Position numbers and translations under genes: made by a program. 64,000 nucleotides of DNA from Artemia franciscana (lineage: Eukaryota > Arthropoda > Branchiopoda > Anostraca > Artemiidae): assembly GCF_032884065.1 (NCBI RefSeq), contig NC_088867.1:28660476-28724475 (forward strand), given 5' to 3'. The first letter of the stretch is position 1; each line of letters opens with the position of its first letter. Under the pieces are notes generated by a model. The model did not search any database. It was given only the letters and a program-made list of their open reading frames with translations, and was not told where the DNA came from. Shown here piece after piece: positions 50,995-62,728 of the stretch.

Positions 50995-52320
50995 GCAATA
51001 ACTCAAACTCAAAACAACCAGAAATTACTATTAAGTAATAAATGAAACCCAGAACGAACAGATATTAAATAAAGAATCATAGAAAAAGAACATACAACAG
51101 TTACTAATATAAATGAATAAATAAATCCTAAAAACCTACAAAGCATAAGTTGGTAATGCAAATCAAGCTTAAAACGAACAAATTGAGTCATAAATGAGAC
51201 CCAAAACGAACAAAAATTAAATAAACAATCATAGCAAACAAACAATAGCTACTAACGTAAATGGACATATACATCTTAAAAGGAGTGGAACTTAAATTAA
51301 ATATACAAATTCAGCTTAAAACGAACACAAATCTCTACAAAGAAAAGTTTGGGTTTTACCTCGTTCTTTCGCTATAAAAGTCTAAAACTTACTGCATTAT
51401 TGGCGCTTCACTAAAAACTTTGTATGTCTTACACGGTCTTGAAAAGTACAGATAAAATCAAACTGAATGTTTGATGAATAATGCAATTAATTGTAGAAAG
51501 ATCATCAATTCAAAATCTTATATTACTCTAATTTTATTTTCATTTTTAATGCTGCAATAACTGGAAAAGAAAATAATTGTAATATAATTCGTTTTCAGTA
51601 AGGTACCAATGACGTAGTAGACTTTAGACTTTTACGATTAGGTAAGGGGGCAGTATCCAAACTCTTGTTTGTAGTAAAGCTGTATTTGGCTTGAATAGTC
51701 TCAGAAAGAACTAATAAAAAAAAACTAATATTTAATATACATTGATATTAATTGTTGAAAACTCATCAGTTCAAAATTAAGTTTCACTGTAACTTTTACG
51801 TTTATTTTCAATATTTTAGTAAGTACGAATGAAAATATTTGTAGCATAATTCGTTTTCAGTAAAGCGCCAATGACGCAGTAGGTTCTAAACTTTTACAGT
51901 GAAAGAAGGAGGCGAAACCCAAATTCTTCTTTGTAGAGATTTTTGTTTGTTTCAAGCTGGATTTGAACATTCATTTAAGTTTCACTCGTTTTAAGATTTA
52001 CTTCCCCATTTATGTTAGTAGCTATTGTTTGTTTGTTTACTATGATTGTTTATTCAATTTACTTTCGTTTTGGGTTTCATTTATTCCTCAATGGAAAAAT
52101 ATTTTGTTCCTTTTAAGCTTGATTTACATATTCAAATTACACATTGCTACTTTTGAGATTTATTTATTCATTTATATTAGTAACTTTTGTGTTTTCTTTT
52201 TCTATGATTGTTTATTCAATTTCTGTTTGTTTTGGGTTTCTTTTTTTTCTTTAATAGTAATTTCTGGTTGTTTTAAATTTGAGTTATTGTAGGTTTCTAT
52301 TCCTTCTGATATTCAGTTTC
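50995..52320. repeat. inverted repeat pair of the 'aacgaacagaaattaa' family
   Basis: 50995-51600 carries 'ccagaaattactattaa', 'aaacgaacaaaaattaaat', 'tggcgcttcactaaaaac'. 51560-52320 carries the reverse order ('agtaaagcgccaatgacgca', 'gtttgttttgggtttc', 'tttctggttgttttaaa'). A third, shorter arm lies at 52700-52830. Other copies are at 47480-48060 and 57960-58180. It could fold into a long hairpin; no coding sequence. Confidence 0.65.
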
Positions 52321-53540
52321 ATATGGCCTTTACTTTTCTTTAGAAAACTTCTTTTTCGGAAAGTTTTTTTTTTTTAATTACTTTCTGTTCTTTTTGATTG
52401 CCAAAGTTTCAAGTTTTTCAAAATTTCCTGTTTCGAGATATTTTTTATTTCAAAATAAATTAACAGTTTTGGTAAGAACCTATAAATTTAACTGAATATT
52501 GAATATATAATCATATTAAGCTGAAAGCTCGCCATATCAAGATTTTGTTTCCTCCAGGCCGGATTTAATGCTTTGATGCCTCTAGACTCAAGTGTTTTTG
52601 CCTCTCCATTTTTGCAAGGTTTCTATGGAAATCCCCAAAACTGCCGGAATGGGGCAAGCCGCAGGGTGTAGTGGGCCTATTGGTAAATCCTGGTCTGGTT
52701 TTACTGCAATTTTCATTGTATATCCGTTGTTGTAATAAGAACAAAAGAAAATATTTGTAACATAATTCTTTTAGTCAAGCGCCAAATATGCTGTAGGCCT
52801 TAAACTTTTACCGTTAGAGAAACGGGCAGAACCATACTTTTGTTTGTATTGAAGACACCATTCAATAGAAGTGCATAGCTCCTACTTCTTGAAAACGATC
52901 GTGGTCTAACACCCAATCCTTGATGCCATTCTCACGTGTGTTTGAATTCTGTTTCACCAATTATTATGATAAAAAGAAATGTAAACTTATTTTGTAGAAC
53001 TTTGTAGTCACTTAAGTAAGAGAATGATAATTCTAAATAAGAGAATTGGTTATTTAAGTACGAGAATGATACTTTTACCGCGTGGGAAACTGGCAGTAGC
53101 CATACTCTTGTTTGCAGTGAAGACTCCATTGATTAGAAGTACATTACACCAATTCTTTCGGAAAGAATCGAGGGAAAAACTTCGGGAGAGTTTTTTTTGA
53201 TTTTTGTTCATTTGTTGATTGCGAAAAGTTTCAAAATTTTCAAAGACTTCTTATTTCAAAATTAGATTTTTTTCAACATCAATCTTTCATCAGATTATCA
53301 AAATTAGCATCAAAGTAACAATATCTTATTACCAAAGTATCAAAGCAAAGAGAGAATCAATATTAACAAGGTATCAAAGTAAACAAAGTAGCAATGAGCA
53401 ACTTGTACAACTTACAGCCCTTGCACCGTAAATCGAAGTTACCACAAATTCACTAAATCCTAGTATCAAAGTAAACAAAGTATCAAAGTAACAATAATTA
53501 AGTTCCATAACTCAGAGCCAATTCCCCGGGGCTGGGGGGC
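52321..53540. other. unannotated intron DNA
   Basis: It contains a short run of 'tatcaaagtaaacaaagta' repeats at 53310-53500. No gene recognised. Confidence 0.4.
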
Positions 53541-55010
53541 TGACCAACCCAGCAGCGCAGTTATTTGGCCTTTGAACAATTTTAAGCAAAATGGCTATAT
53601 CCAAATTTTGACCGGACGCCTTTTGGTAAAGTTGGGCGTGAGCTAGTTGAACATTGATCACTTTTGACTCTTAAAAAAAGAGCTAGAAGTCTCAATTTTC
53701 GCTCAAACGAGCCACCTCCAAAGATGATACAACCACCCCTTCCCCAAAACCTCATATTCTAATAATGGACAAATTACATTAGTTACAATCCTTGACCCGG
53801 GGGCTAGGGAAAATTCCTCGACCGCTAAGTTATAGTCTGAATTTTGGACTATTTTGAACAAAACGGCTTTTTAATTTTTTTTTTTTTATAGGATGCATTT
53901 GCAGAAATAAGGTACAAGAGAGGAGGGGGGATTGTTTCTTTTTGATCACTTTCGATTCTCAAGAACTTACAACTTACAGAACTTACAGCTAGAATTCTTG
54001 TCTCGGGTGCTTAGAAGGATTTTTCAACCCTTAATGTATATTAATTTGAAGTTTGGACTATTTTGAACAAAATGCCTATCTCAAAATGTTATCGGATGTA
54101 TTTGGAGAAAAGAGCATCAGAGGGGGTGGAGATGAGACCCTCGATCACTTTTGATGACGCTTAAAAGGGTAAATAGAACTTCCCATTTCCAATCAAACGA
54201 GCCCTCTCTGAAGTTTATATGACCACCCATTACAAATAAACGACCTCCCACCACCTATATGCCCTCGGGGCATAGCTTATAGCACTTGCCCCGGACTATG
54301 GAGGGATTTGTTGACCCCGAGCTTTTTGTTACTTGATCCTTGAAATGTTTTTTTTAAAATCTATCTCGAAATTTTGATAGGATACATTTGAGAAAAAAAG
54401 GCCTTGGGGAAGGGCAGTTACCCTCCAATCACTTTTGACTCTTGTGAAGGGCACTAGACATTCTGATTTACAATAGAATAAGCCCACTCCGAAATTTATA
54501 CGACCGTCCCTTCCATAAGAACCTTACATGCCCAAGGGCAAATTTTACAGCACATACCCCGGATTCTGTGGGGGGGGGGGCTGTTTTAATTCTGAAGTTT
54601 TTGTTATATTACCCTTGGTCTATTTTGAACAAAACGGCTATAATAAAACTTTGGTTGGACACAGGCAAAAAGAAGGTTGGGAGGGAGGGGGGCTATCTGC
54701 CATCGGATCACTTTTGCCTCTTAAGAGGTGACTAAGAACTCTCCAATTTCTAATCATTTGAGTCCCTTCCAAAATTTATAGGATCATCTCCTCCATAAAA
54801 TCCTTATATGTCCCAGCCACGTAAATTACAATTATTCTCCTGGCTCTGGGGGTGGTTATGTTGACGACGAAGTTTTGTTATCTTATCCTTGGACTATTTC
54901 AAACCGACTGGCCATCTCAAAGTTTTCATTTGATACATTTGGAGAAAAGTCTGTGATTGTGTCGAAGAGGTAGATGCCCTCCCTTAATTTTGACTCATAA
55001 AAAGATACTG
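53541..55010 (+). repeat. G-rich ~275-bp tandem array, second locus part 1
   Basis: Same family as at 16.8-19.8 kb. The anchor around 'acttacagc/aattacaa' recurs near 53770, 54270, 54545 and 54825, with 'caaaacggcta', 'ttttgactcttaa' and G-runs in the same order. Confidence 0.8.
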
Positions 55011-55346
55011 AACTAGTTTTCAGTACTGAACTAGTTTTCAAGGTTACAACATATAAACTGATTGGATTATCTTTTTACATTGTTCATGATCTGAGCTACC
55101 TGCTGCCTTGAATGAAATGTACTGTTACGAAATAACTTATAATTACTGAAATAAGTTTTGCAAATTGGAATTGAAATTTTTGGAGGATTATTTATTTGTG
55201 GAATTGGCAAATTGTAGATCCTCTTTGGGAAAGTGCACTGCTCAGTGATACGCAGGAAAGTCTTTTAGGTCGACTTTACACAGGTGGGATTGGAATCCAC
55301 TTAGATGCAGTAGGGAGGTTCGGCCCTCACTTAAAGATAAGTCTTT

Positions 55347-56440
55347 TTGCTCTGTTTATTGACTTCTAAAAATAAGATACTATTAATGATGCTGCGTTTC
55401 AAGCAGTTTGATGTTGCGCTAGCTAAATTCAAGAACTATCCCCTATGGCCTGTGAGAATTGTGCAAATAGGAAAGGATTCGCACGAAAGCCCAATTATCT
55501 GGTCTTTTGTTACGGTACTCACGATGAATTTAGGTTAATAGATGCGAATCTTCAAGAATACAACCACAAAACGATAGATTCATCCAAGCCTGCTGTTAAA
55601 AATTGCAATTGTTGAACTTGATAATACCCCTGAGATTAATGAAACTCTTTCTAAGACTTTTTTAGCCCTGAAAGCAAGTGATAAATTAGGGTCTAACTCA
55701 GTTTCTTCAAGTATCGCCCCAATTTACAACAAATTAGTTGCAACTGAATCCCAGCTGGTGAAGACAAAAAGTGGTCCCAGCTGGAAAATATTAAACAGAA
55801 AGTGAGTGAAAAGTTCAATGACCCAAGGTCACTAGAAGAGACTACTGAACTGATAGTCAGCCAGGTTTGTGATTCAGTCACCATCGAGTTTAATCCAAAG
55901 TTTGCAAAAATTGAGCAGGCTCTAAGTAGTCTGAGGACTCAAATTGAAAATTTGGAGGAGAGGATTAGTAGAATTAAAAAAAAGCTTGATGATTATGATC
56001 AAGCGTCCTTGCTTGATAGTCTTGTATTTCATGGTGTAAAGCAGTTACCAGGTGTAGACACTCGCACTACAATATTTCAAATTATAAATAGCAAAATGTC
56101 TGTGACAGACCACTCATCTTCTGATTTGATTAATGTATACCGTCTCCAATTGAATAATCTAACTACACAGCATGAAGAAAGTTCTATTAGTGTTGCTCCA
56201 ATCGTCGTTACATTTTCTGGCAAAGATGTAGCCCGTAGAGTGTTTAAAGCAAAAGCTAAACTTACTTCAACTTGTGTTTTTGTATCGGAGTCTCTAACGA
56301 AACGTCGCCGGGACATTTTGAACGCAGCGAAAGACAAGTATGGTCAGATAAATGTTTGGTCGGATCAGGGTCAGATTTTGGCAAAGCCTAGTGCAGGGTC
56401 AACAGTCATGAAAATCCGTTCTATTACCGACTGTATTTAG
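55347..56440 (+). pseudogene. PWWP-domain + coiled-coil + LINE ORF1-like protein, frameshifted
   Basis: Three blocks follow in order. (1) About 55400-55620: F-D-V-A-L-A-K-F-K-N-Y-P-L-W-P-V-R-I (P-L-W-P at 55440-55451), then after a shift C-Y-G-T-H-D-E-F, the PWWP fold (a chromatin/methyl-lysine reader). (2) About 55620-56000: acidic and polar, with heptad-like I-E-N-L-E-E-R-I-S-R-I-K-K-K-L. (3) 56018-56440: S-L-V-F-H-G-V, V-Y-R-L, V-T-F-S-G, F-V-S-E-S-L-T-K-R-R-R-D-I-L, I-N-V-W-S-D-Q-G-Q-I, the ORF1p/'transposase 22-like' pattern. Shifts near 55510, 55590 and 55770 break it; the last 210 codons are intact. It is flanked by G-rich array on both sides. Confidence 0.65.
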
Positions 56441-56489
56441 TCTCATATGTTATGATTAGTGTTTTTTACATTTGGCTATATCATGGCTA

Positions 56490-57650
56490 TATCAATGGCT
56501 ATATCAAAATTTGTATCGGATGGGTTTGGGAAAAAAAAAGGCTAGGGAGGGTAGTTGCAGTTGGATCTCTTTTGATTCTTAAAAAGTGAAGTAGAACTTT
56601 CAATTTCTAATCAAATGAGCCACCTCGAAGTGTATACGACTGCCCCTTACATAAAAACCTTATACACCATCGGGGCATAACTGGAAACATCTGCCAACCG
56701 GGTCTGGGGGGTCATTTTCACCCCAGAGTTTTGTTATCTGATGTTTGAACTATTTTTTTTTAAAATGACTACCTTCAAATATTGTATCAGATGGGTTTGA
56801 CAAAAAAGGTTATGGGGGAGAAGGGGGGCTAGTTGCCGACGGATCTCTTTTGTCTTTGAACAAAAGTGAACTAGAACTTTTAGTTTTCAATCAAATGAAT
56901 ACTCTCCGAAGTTTATACGAGCATCCTTCCACAAGAACCATATTTGCCCCCAGAGCATGGTTTACAACACCCACTCTCAGGCCCTGGGGGGTTGCGTAAA
57001 CACTGGAGTTTTTCTCATCTGAACTTTGAATTATTATTAACAAAACAACTATTTCAAAACTCTTATCGGATGGTTTTGGAGAAAAAGGCTTGGGGGGGGG
57101 GTCTGTTGCCCTCGTATCTCTTTTGACTCGTAAAAAGTGAACTAGAAATTTCAATTTCTAATCAAATGATCCCTTTCTGAAGTTTATACGATCATCTTTT
57201 CCATAAGAACACTATATGCTCCCAGGCCATAAATTACAACGCCTGCCCCCGAGCCTTGGGGGGTGGTGTCTACCCCAGAGATTTCCTTATATGATATTTG
57301 AACTATTTAAAAAAAATGGCTATCGCAAAGTTCTAACCGGATGGGTTTGAGGAAAAAAGGGCGTGGAGGGGGGCCTAGTTGCCCTCCGATCTCTTTTGAC
57401 TCTTAAAAAGTGAACTATAACTTTCAATTTCCAATAAAATGAGCCCTCTCTGAAGTGCTCTTCCATAAGAACCATATATCCTTCCATAAGCACCTTATAT
57501 GCTCCCAGGGCATAACTTACAACGCCTGTTATCGGGCCCTAGGGGGTTGTGTCGACCGGTGGTTGCCCTTAAATTACTTTTGACTCTTGAAAAGGGAACT
57601 AAAACTTTCAATTTCCAATTGAATCAGCCCCTTCCAAAGCTTATGCAAAA
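56490..57650 (+). repeat. G-rich ~275-bp tandem array, second locus part 2
   Basis: Anchors ('cataactggaaac', 'catggtttacaac', 'cataaattacaacgcc', 'cataacttacaacgcc') occur near 56678, 56956, 57222 and 57510, steps of 266-288. The ORF1-like pseudogene appears to interrupt one continuous array (53.5-57.65 kb). Confidence 0.85.
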
Positions 57651-59000
57651 ACTCCTTCCATATGAAGTGCTTCTGGGAAAAACAATAAATAATAAAACCT
57701 TAAAGCCGTATGGCCTTCAATATAGGCCTACTATAGGCAACATTATATTGTTGCCTCTAATCGATAAACGAGCAACTGCGTACGTATGTATTTATTTATG
57801 AATTAAAAAATTTTTTTTTCAAAATGGTTCCATACTTTAATTTTTAAATTAGCACCCTGAGATTGAGAAAGTTTGTTATGACTGCAACTACAGTTACTTG
57901 CAACTGTGAATACTAATGCCACTCAATTGCTTCTGCGACTTATTGTGACTATAACCACTTGTAATTTTCTTATCTTTTTGTTTGTTATCTTTATTTCTGA
58001 TTTTATAATTTATTTTAATTTCTGTTCGTTTAAGGTTTCATTTATTCTTTAATAGTAATTTCTGGTCAGTTGGAGATTAAATTATTATAGAACTTATTTT
58101 TCTGCTGGTCTCTTTCTGATTTTATAGTTTATTGTAATTTCTGTTCGTTTAAGGTTTCATTTATTCAATAATAATGGTTGCATCTATTTTTAAAATTTAC
58201 AATGATTCTTCGGTTTTCTTTGAAACTTCATCTTCGGGAAGCTATTTTTTAATTAATGCTATAAAATATCATTGCCCTAAACGCAGGAAATGAAATATCA
58301 CACGACCAAAATCACAAGTATAAATGCTTTGTAACAGGTGAAGGTAGCACTTTCATACCCACGGGAAAATGCTTTGTTTTTATATCTCTGAACCATGGAT
58401 GTCTTTGAAATTTCATAAGTGGCAAAGGGCCTAAAATATTTCCTTACGTAGCCCCAAATATCTAAGATAAACAAATTTTTCGTTGTTCTAGAAGCTTTGC
58501 ACAGTATTTGATACTGAATTATTGAATGATGTTGAATTAGGAATGTTGTGAAGGTCAGGAACAACTGAGACTCCCTCAAAGTACGGCAATAGATTAAATG
58601 TAAGTCTTTATTCTTTGAGCTTACTTTTTTTGAAATTTATTCTTCATAAACTTCTAACAACACTAAGCAAAATCTTTTGTCTAGCTATCGCAATAGTTTT
58701 TTTCTATGCTGCCAACTTAATGGAAACAAAATTTTCTTGAGAAATATGTCATGACTGTCAGATTGATTTGAAACTTCAAAAAAATGTTTGAATAGAAGTA
58801 TGGAATATACGTATAAGTACAAACATCTTATTTATAAGACAAGATTGACGAATGAAAAAGTATTTCGTTCAATACTAATATCATCTCGGATAGATCCTAA
58901 GGGATATTGCCAAGATACATAGGAGCTATTTCTTCATGATTATCTTGAATCCACACTTGGAAAAATCCTTAAGGATTGAGATAAGATTAAATATGCATAC
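57651..59000 (-). other. rest of the MFSD12-like intron
   Basis: It includes one arm of the 'ttctgttcgtttaaggtttc' family (two tandem pieces at 57960-58180). The minus frame 58298-58579 is open but shows no domain and no supporting splice sites. Confidence 0.45.
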
Positions 59001-59165
59001 CAAGTAAAAGTGACACTCTGAGAACCAATCTTTCCATTCCATATTTTGACGAAAGGACTTTTCAAAGCGAAGTCCCTCGAGTGAATTGGATATGGCTTCC
59101 GGAGTCCCGAAATGGAAAATTATGGTAAAGAATATCCCTATCGTCGTTACGATAGAGACAATTGT
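59001..59165 (-). CDS. MFSD12-like transporter, central exon
   Basis: An acceptor ttctcttttcag and a GTATGC donor bound 165 bases (55 codons, phase 0). The product begins T-I-V-S-I-V-T-T-I-G-I-F-F-T-I-I-F-H-F-G-T (a transmembrane helix ending in the conserved F-H-x-G-T), continues through a charged loop and ends M-E-W-K-D-W-F-S-E-C-H-F-Y-L, matching MFSD12's W-x-D-W-L-x-x-x-x-F-Y that leads into the next helix. The next exon (49076-49168) starts I-G-L-I-Y-M, completing the motif. Exons for the N-terminal half are not seen and would lie to the right, probably beyond the window. Confidence 0.85.
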
Positions 59166-60602
59166 CTGAAAAGAGAACAAATGATCAAATTATTTAAATG
59201 AGGATTTAAGGAGATATATCTTTTTTATGTCACTTTGAATGCATTCAACATAGTTCCAAGAAAAGCGAGTTTTTATAAATGGAATTATTTTATAAATTGC
59301 CACTTTTTTGTCAACATGGAAAATAAGAATATTTAGCTTGTTTATTTCGTATTTCAAATCTTGTATTAATTAGACCTTGGTTATAAAATATTAAAAAAAT
59401 TTATAAGAACCCATGCAAAGTTTTGACAACTAAAATTAGTAATGGATAACCTGCAGGCAGCGGTCATAGGCTTATGGTAATAACAGCAGTATTTTCACTA
59501 TACCCGATTTTTTCTAATGATTGAACGAATTTCAAGCTTTCCACAGATGTTACCCCAAAATTGAAGATATATCGCAAGCTTCTTGCACTTAAAATTTAGA
59601 AAATTTGATGTGATAATTTCATAGGTACTAAGCATCTAGTAAATTTTCTTTTGGAATTTACATGTAGAGCCTATCCCCCCTTCATTTCAGTAATACAAAG
59701 CTAATAACTCATATGGAAATTGTTCATCACTCAGCTGTCAGGTGTGAATTGACAATCAATGTATCTTTATCTTTTCAATCAATCAATCTACACTTGTAAA
59801 ATGCAAACTTTGTTTTTTATTAAAAAATATGTTTTCAAGATAGTTTCTTAAACCCCATTTGCCTGCCATAACATAAAGAAAGAAAACGATCAAAATGGGT
59901 TTTTTAAAGACCGAATGATACTACTGAAGAAAACACAGAAAGCGAATATTTCGAAAGAAAAACCGCCTCTTTTCTTCAGCGCGAACAAGGTAATATGATC
60001 AAGGAAGAAGCAAAAACCGAAAAACAAACGCGAAAAATAAAATAAAACCGATGAAAACCACGCCAAAAAAATTAATAAAGTTCAATAAAAGACCGAAAAT
60101 CAAAAGAATTAGAATCAAATACCTAAAAACAATAAAGTGAGTTATTCGTCAATATCCGTGACTCGCGCAAAATCCAAACAGGTATGAACTGTCATCGACG
60201 GATACTAATGAACAACTGAGAAATAAGAGAAAAAATTCATTCACTCAAACAAAAGAAGCAGTAATTGAATAAATTGGAGATCTAGGTCACCTAATTTCTG
60301 ATTTTAAGCATTGATTGTATTTCTTGCGGATAGCCTTTGAGAGCTAAGGGGTTGATGATACATTTGATTAAGTGATTGGGTAAGTGGTTCGACGTTTATT
60401 TTAGGAATTACTAAAGTATCGGCTTTTTTTTAGAAAACCCAAGTACGATTCATTTATTCTTAATTCACCTGAATCTCTGTTCAGAGCTAGACCTAAATGT
60501 TGGTATTTATGAATTTCAACAGGTTCTTTCTAGTGCTTGACAATACCTTTGTCATTCGAAATTAGACTAGCTTGGCTAAATAAAACAGTATGGTTTGGAT
60601 GA
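59166..60602. other. MFSD12-like intron and 3' flank of the PLE
   Basis: No exon recognised. The last 700 bases (A-rich 'aaaccgcctcttttcttcag', 'aataaaaccgatgaaaacc') may be 3' non-coding sequence of the Penelope-like element, whose coding part ends at 60603 on the minus strand. I looked for a hammerhead ribozyme core (ctgatga...gaaa), common in PLEs, and did not see one. Confidence 0.4.
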
Positions 60603-62180
60603 TTAAATATGTGTTCTAAGACAGCAGAGTCGAAATTTTCCTTTATTCTGCTTTTTAAGGGTGTTATTAGTTGAGGTAGAGTGTTGGGTTAATCTATTCG
60701 TAAGTCGTTGAACAGTTCTACTGATATACCAAAGACCCAAAGAGCAAGGAATTCTCTTGATCCCGGGGTTTTTACCTATCGGGATAGGGTTTTTACCTTG
60801 GTAGATTCGGGAACTGACAGCTTTTCTGAGTCTATAGTAAATGAAATTATTATTTTTTCTTAGATTTTTGGAAATATGGTCCGAAACCCTTTTAACGTAC
60901 AGGAAACCAAGATAAACCGAATTTTCCCTTTGATTTGCATTTATTTTGTTACTATTTGATGAATTTTTAATACGTTTTGCAATTACAGAATTTATTAAAC
61001 TAATTAGATAACCATTCCCAAATAAAATATCTTTAAGGTGGTCAAGCTCTGAATCCAGGAAACATAGAGAACGAACTTGCAATGCTCTGTCAACTAGAGA
61101 AGTCACCACTCCTCTTTTCACAGCAGGAGAATGATTAGAGGAATAATTTCAGTAACGGTCACTATGTGTGGGTTTTTCTATAGTCTCCAAATTCGAAGCA
61201 TGCATCATCTGGGTGTACCAGGACTTTTAAGAATGGAAAACGCCTTTCTATCTCTAATTCCTTTGTAAAATTAAATTTTGGACCCAAAGAGTTAAGCGAG
61301 TGAAGAAAAGACTCCAGAGATTCGTCACCATGCTCCAATAAATAAAAAAATATCATCCTTAAAACGAACCCAAAATTCCAGTTTACAAAAAGTTTGCAAA
61401 TCAACCTTTAATTCAAGGTTTTTCATGAAGATATCAGCCTCAATTGGTAAAAGGGGGACGCCATTGAAAATCCATATTTCTGTCAATAAAAAAGAATTAC
61501 TTTTCGAAAAGAAGTAAAAAGAGGTTCTGTTACAATCCTTTCGGCCTTTTGAGGATTGCAATTGGTATACATTGAATCCGCATCAAAACTGCCCATTCTT
61601 GTATTTGGTTTAACCGAAATTTTCTTTAACTTAAAAAACAAATCAGCGGAATTTTTATAGTAGGATTCTTGAGCCTGAATTAGAGGGCTAAATACAACTC
61701 ATAAGAATTTACATATTTTTGCTGTAAGAGAATTAAATGAGGAAACGAAGGGTCGAAGTGGATTACCGGGCTTAAGAATTTTAGGAAGGCCATAGAAACG
61801 AGGAGACGTGCGCCTCAGTGGGTAAAACCTTTTGTACAATTGATCTGTGATTTCACCTTTTCCTTTTAGATAAGAAAGCTCTTTTCAGACTTCCTTGACA
61901 AATTTTTTCCGTGGGGTCAGGAGCTAATTGTTCATATTTGTTGAAATCATTTAAAATTTCTCTGACTTTTTTGTCGTAATTACCTGATTCCAATACAATA
62001 ACAGTATTGCCTTTATCAGCTTTCGTAATAATCCTGGAGTGATTTTTAAGTAGTGAACGTAAGACGAAGTGTTCATTCTTACTAAGAAATTTTAAATTCT
62101 GATTATCATTAGAAGGCGAATCCAGAAAGGTTTCAACAAAATGTGCTCTAACCTCAGCAATCTCTCCAAACTCCACATGA
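60603..62180 (-). mobile_element. Penelope-like element: RT plus GIY-YIG endonuclease, degraded
   Basis: The minus strand carries the PLE layout. N-terminal block I-I-T-K-A-D-K-G-N-T-V-I-V-L (about 61990-62040); R-F-Y-G-L-P-K-I-L-K-P-G (about 61760-61810); RT motif A G-S-F-D-A-D-S-M-Y-T-N (61560-61600); motif B region P-L-L-P-I-E-A-D-I-F-M-K-N-L-E; motif C with F-K-D-D in place of Y-V-D-D (about 61360); thumb F-P-F-L-K-V-L-V. The C-terminus has N-P-G-I-K-R-I-P-C...L-W-Y-I-S-R-T, the GIY-YIG nuclease with G-I-Y changed to G-I-K and Y-I-G to Y-I-S. At least three frame breaks. It sits inside or next to the MFSD12-like gene, same strand. Confidence 0.85.
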
Positions 62181-62539
62181 GAGTCATGAAGTGCCCCTCA
62201 TGTGTTTGAACTTTGTAGTAATTTGACTATAAGGTATCTTCAGGGGGGCACTTGAGGAGTGGCGCCCCAAAGGAAATTATAGCCTAGTAAACAACACAGC
62301 ACTCGTACGGGATTCTGATTATTGGATAATTTTCTGGGCTTGGTTTGTTTTGATGGGCGTTTTCGGGCTGAAAAACCTCTTCCTAGCTAATTTATCTACT
62401 ATGGGCTGCCTCCCCATAGTAGCATAATATTTGTAGGCATGAATATATAGTAAGTCGGAGGTAATAGGCTTGGGACTGTCTGTGCAGGATTTCGACTCTT
62501 GTTGATAGAAGAGCATCGCCAAGTGCTGAAAACCATGTT
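62181..62539. other. PLE 5' flank / junction with the LINE
   Basis: Contains the possible N-terminal or 5' untranslated part of the PLE on the minus strand (frame 62319-62522 open, no domain) and the unknown start of the LINE on the plus strand. Confidence 0.35.
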
Positions 62540-62728
62540 GTGACCAAGATGGGCCCAGGATTGCACAAAGCCTCCAACTTCCTGGAGGTCCCAGGGACTT
62601 CTTGCTGTCCGGTTCTAAGCCGGCTTAAGCTCTTCGGTGTAGACTTGAGAAGATATGTTGGTCCCCATCCTGCACTGGTATCCGGGATCACTGCTTTTCT
62701 TGAGGCCAAAATAATTTCAAAGATTTAA
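62540..62728 (+). other. possible 5' leader frame of the LINE
   Basis: A 62-codon open frame (C-P-V-L-S-R-L-K-L-F-G-V-D-L-R-R-Y-V) ends at a TAA just after the endonuclease frame opens, one frame away. It overlaps that frame by 25 bases. It may be an upstream portion of the LINE ORF disconnected by one frameshift, or 5' UTR. Confidence 0.35.

Noticed and set aside
51963..52292. 109-codon hydrophobic frame resembling a membrane protein
   Set aside because: It is the T-rich arm of the inverted repeat family; similar Phe/Leu-rich frames occur in the other arms.
56077..56337. 86-codon minus-strand frame
   Set aside because: Shadow of the ORF1-like coding frame on the opposite strand.
59900..60602. 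Hammerhead ribozyme in the PLE flank
   Set aside because: Expected for many PLEs, but no ctgatga...gaaa core was found by eye on either strand.
62392..62709. 105-codon minus-strand frame
   Set aside because: It is antisense to the LINE leader region and shows no recognisable domain.
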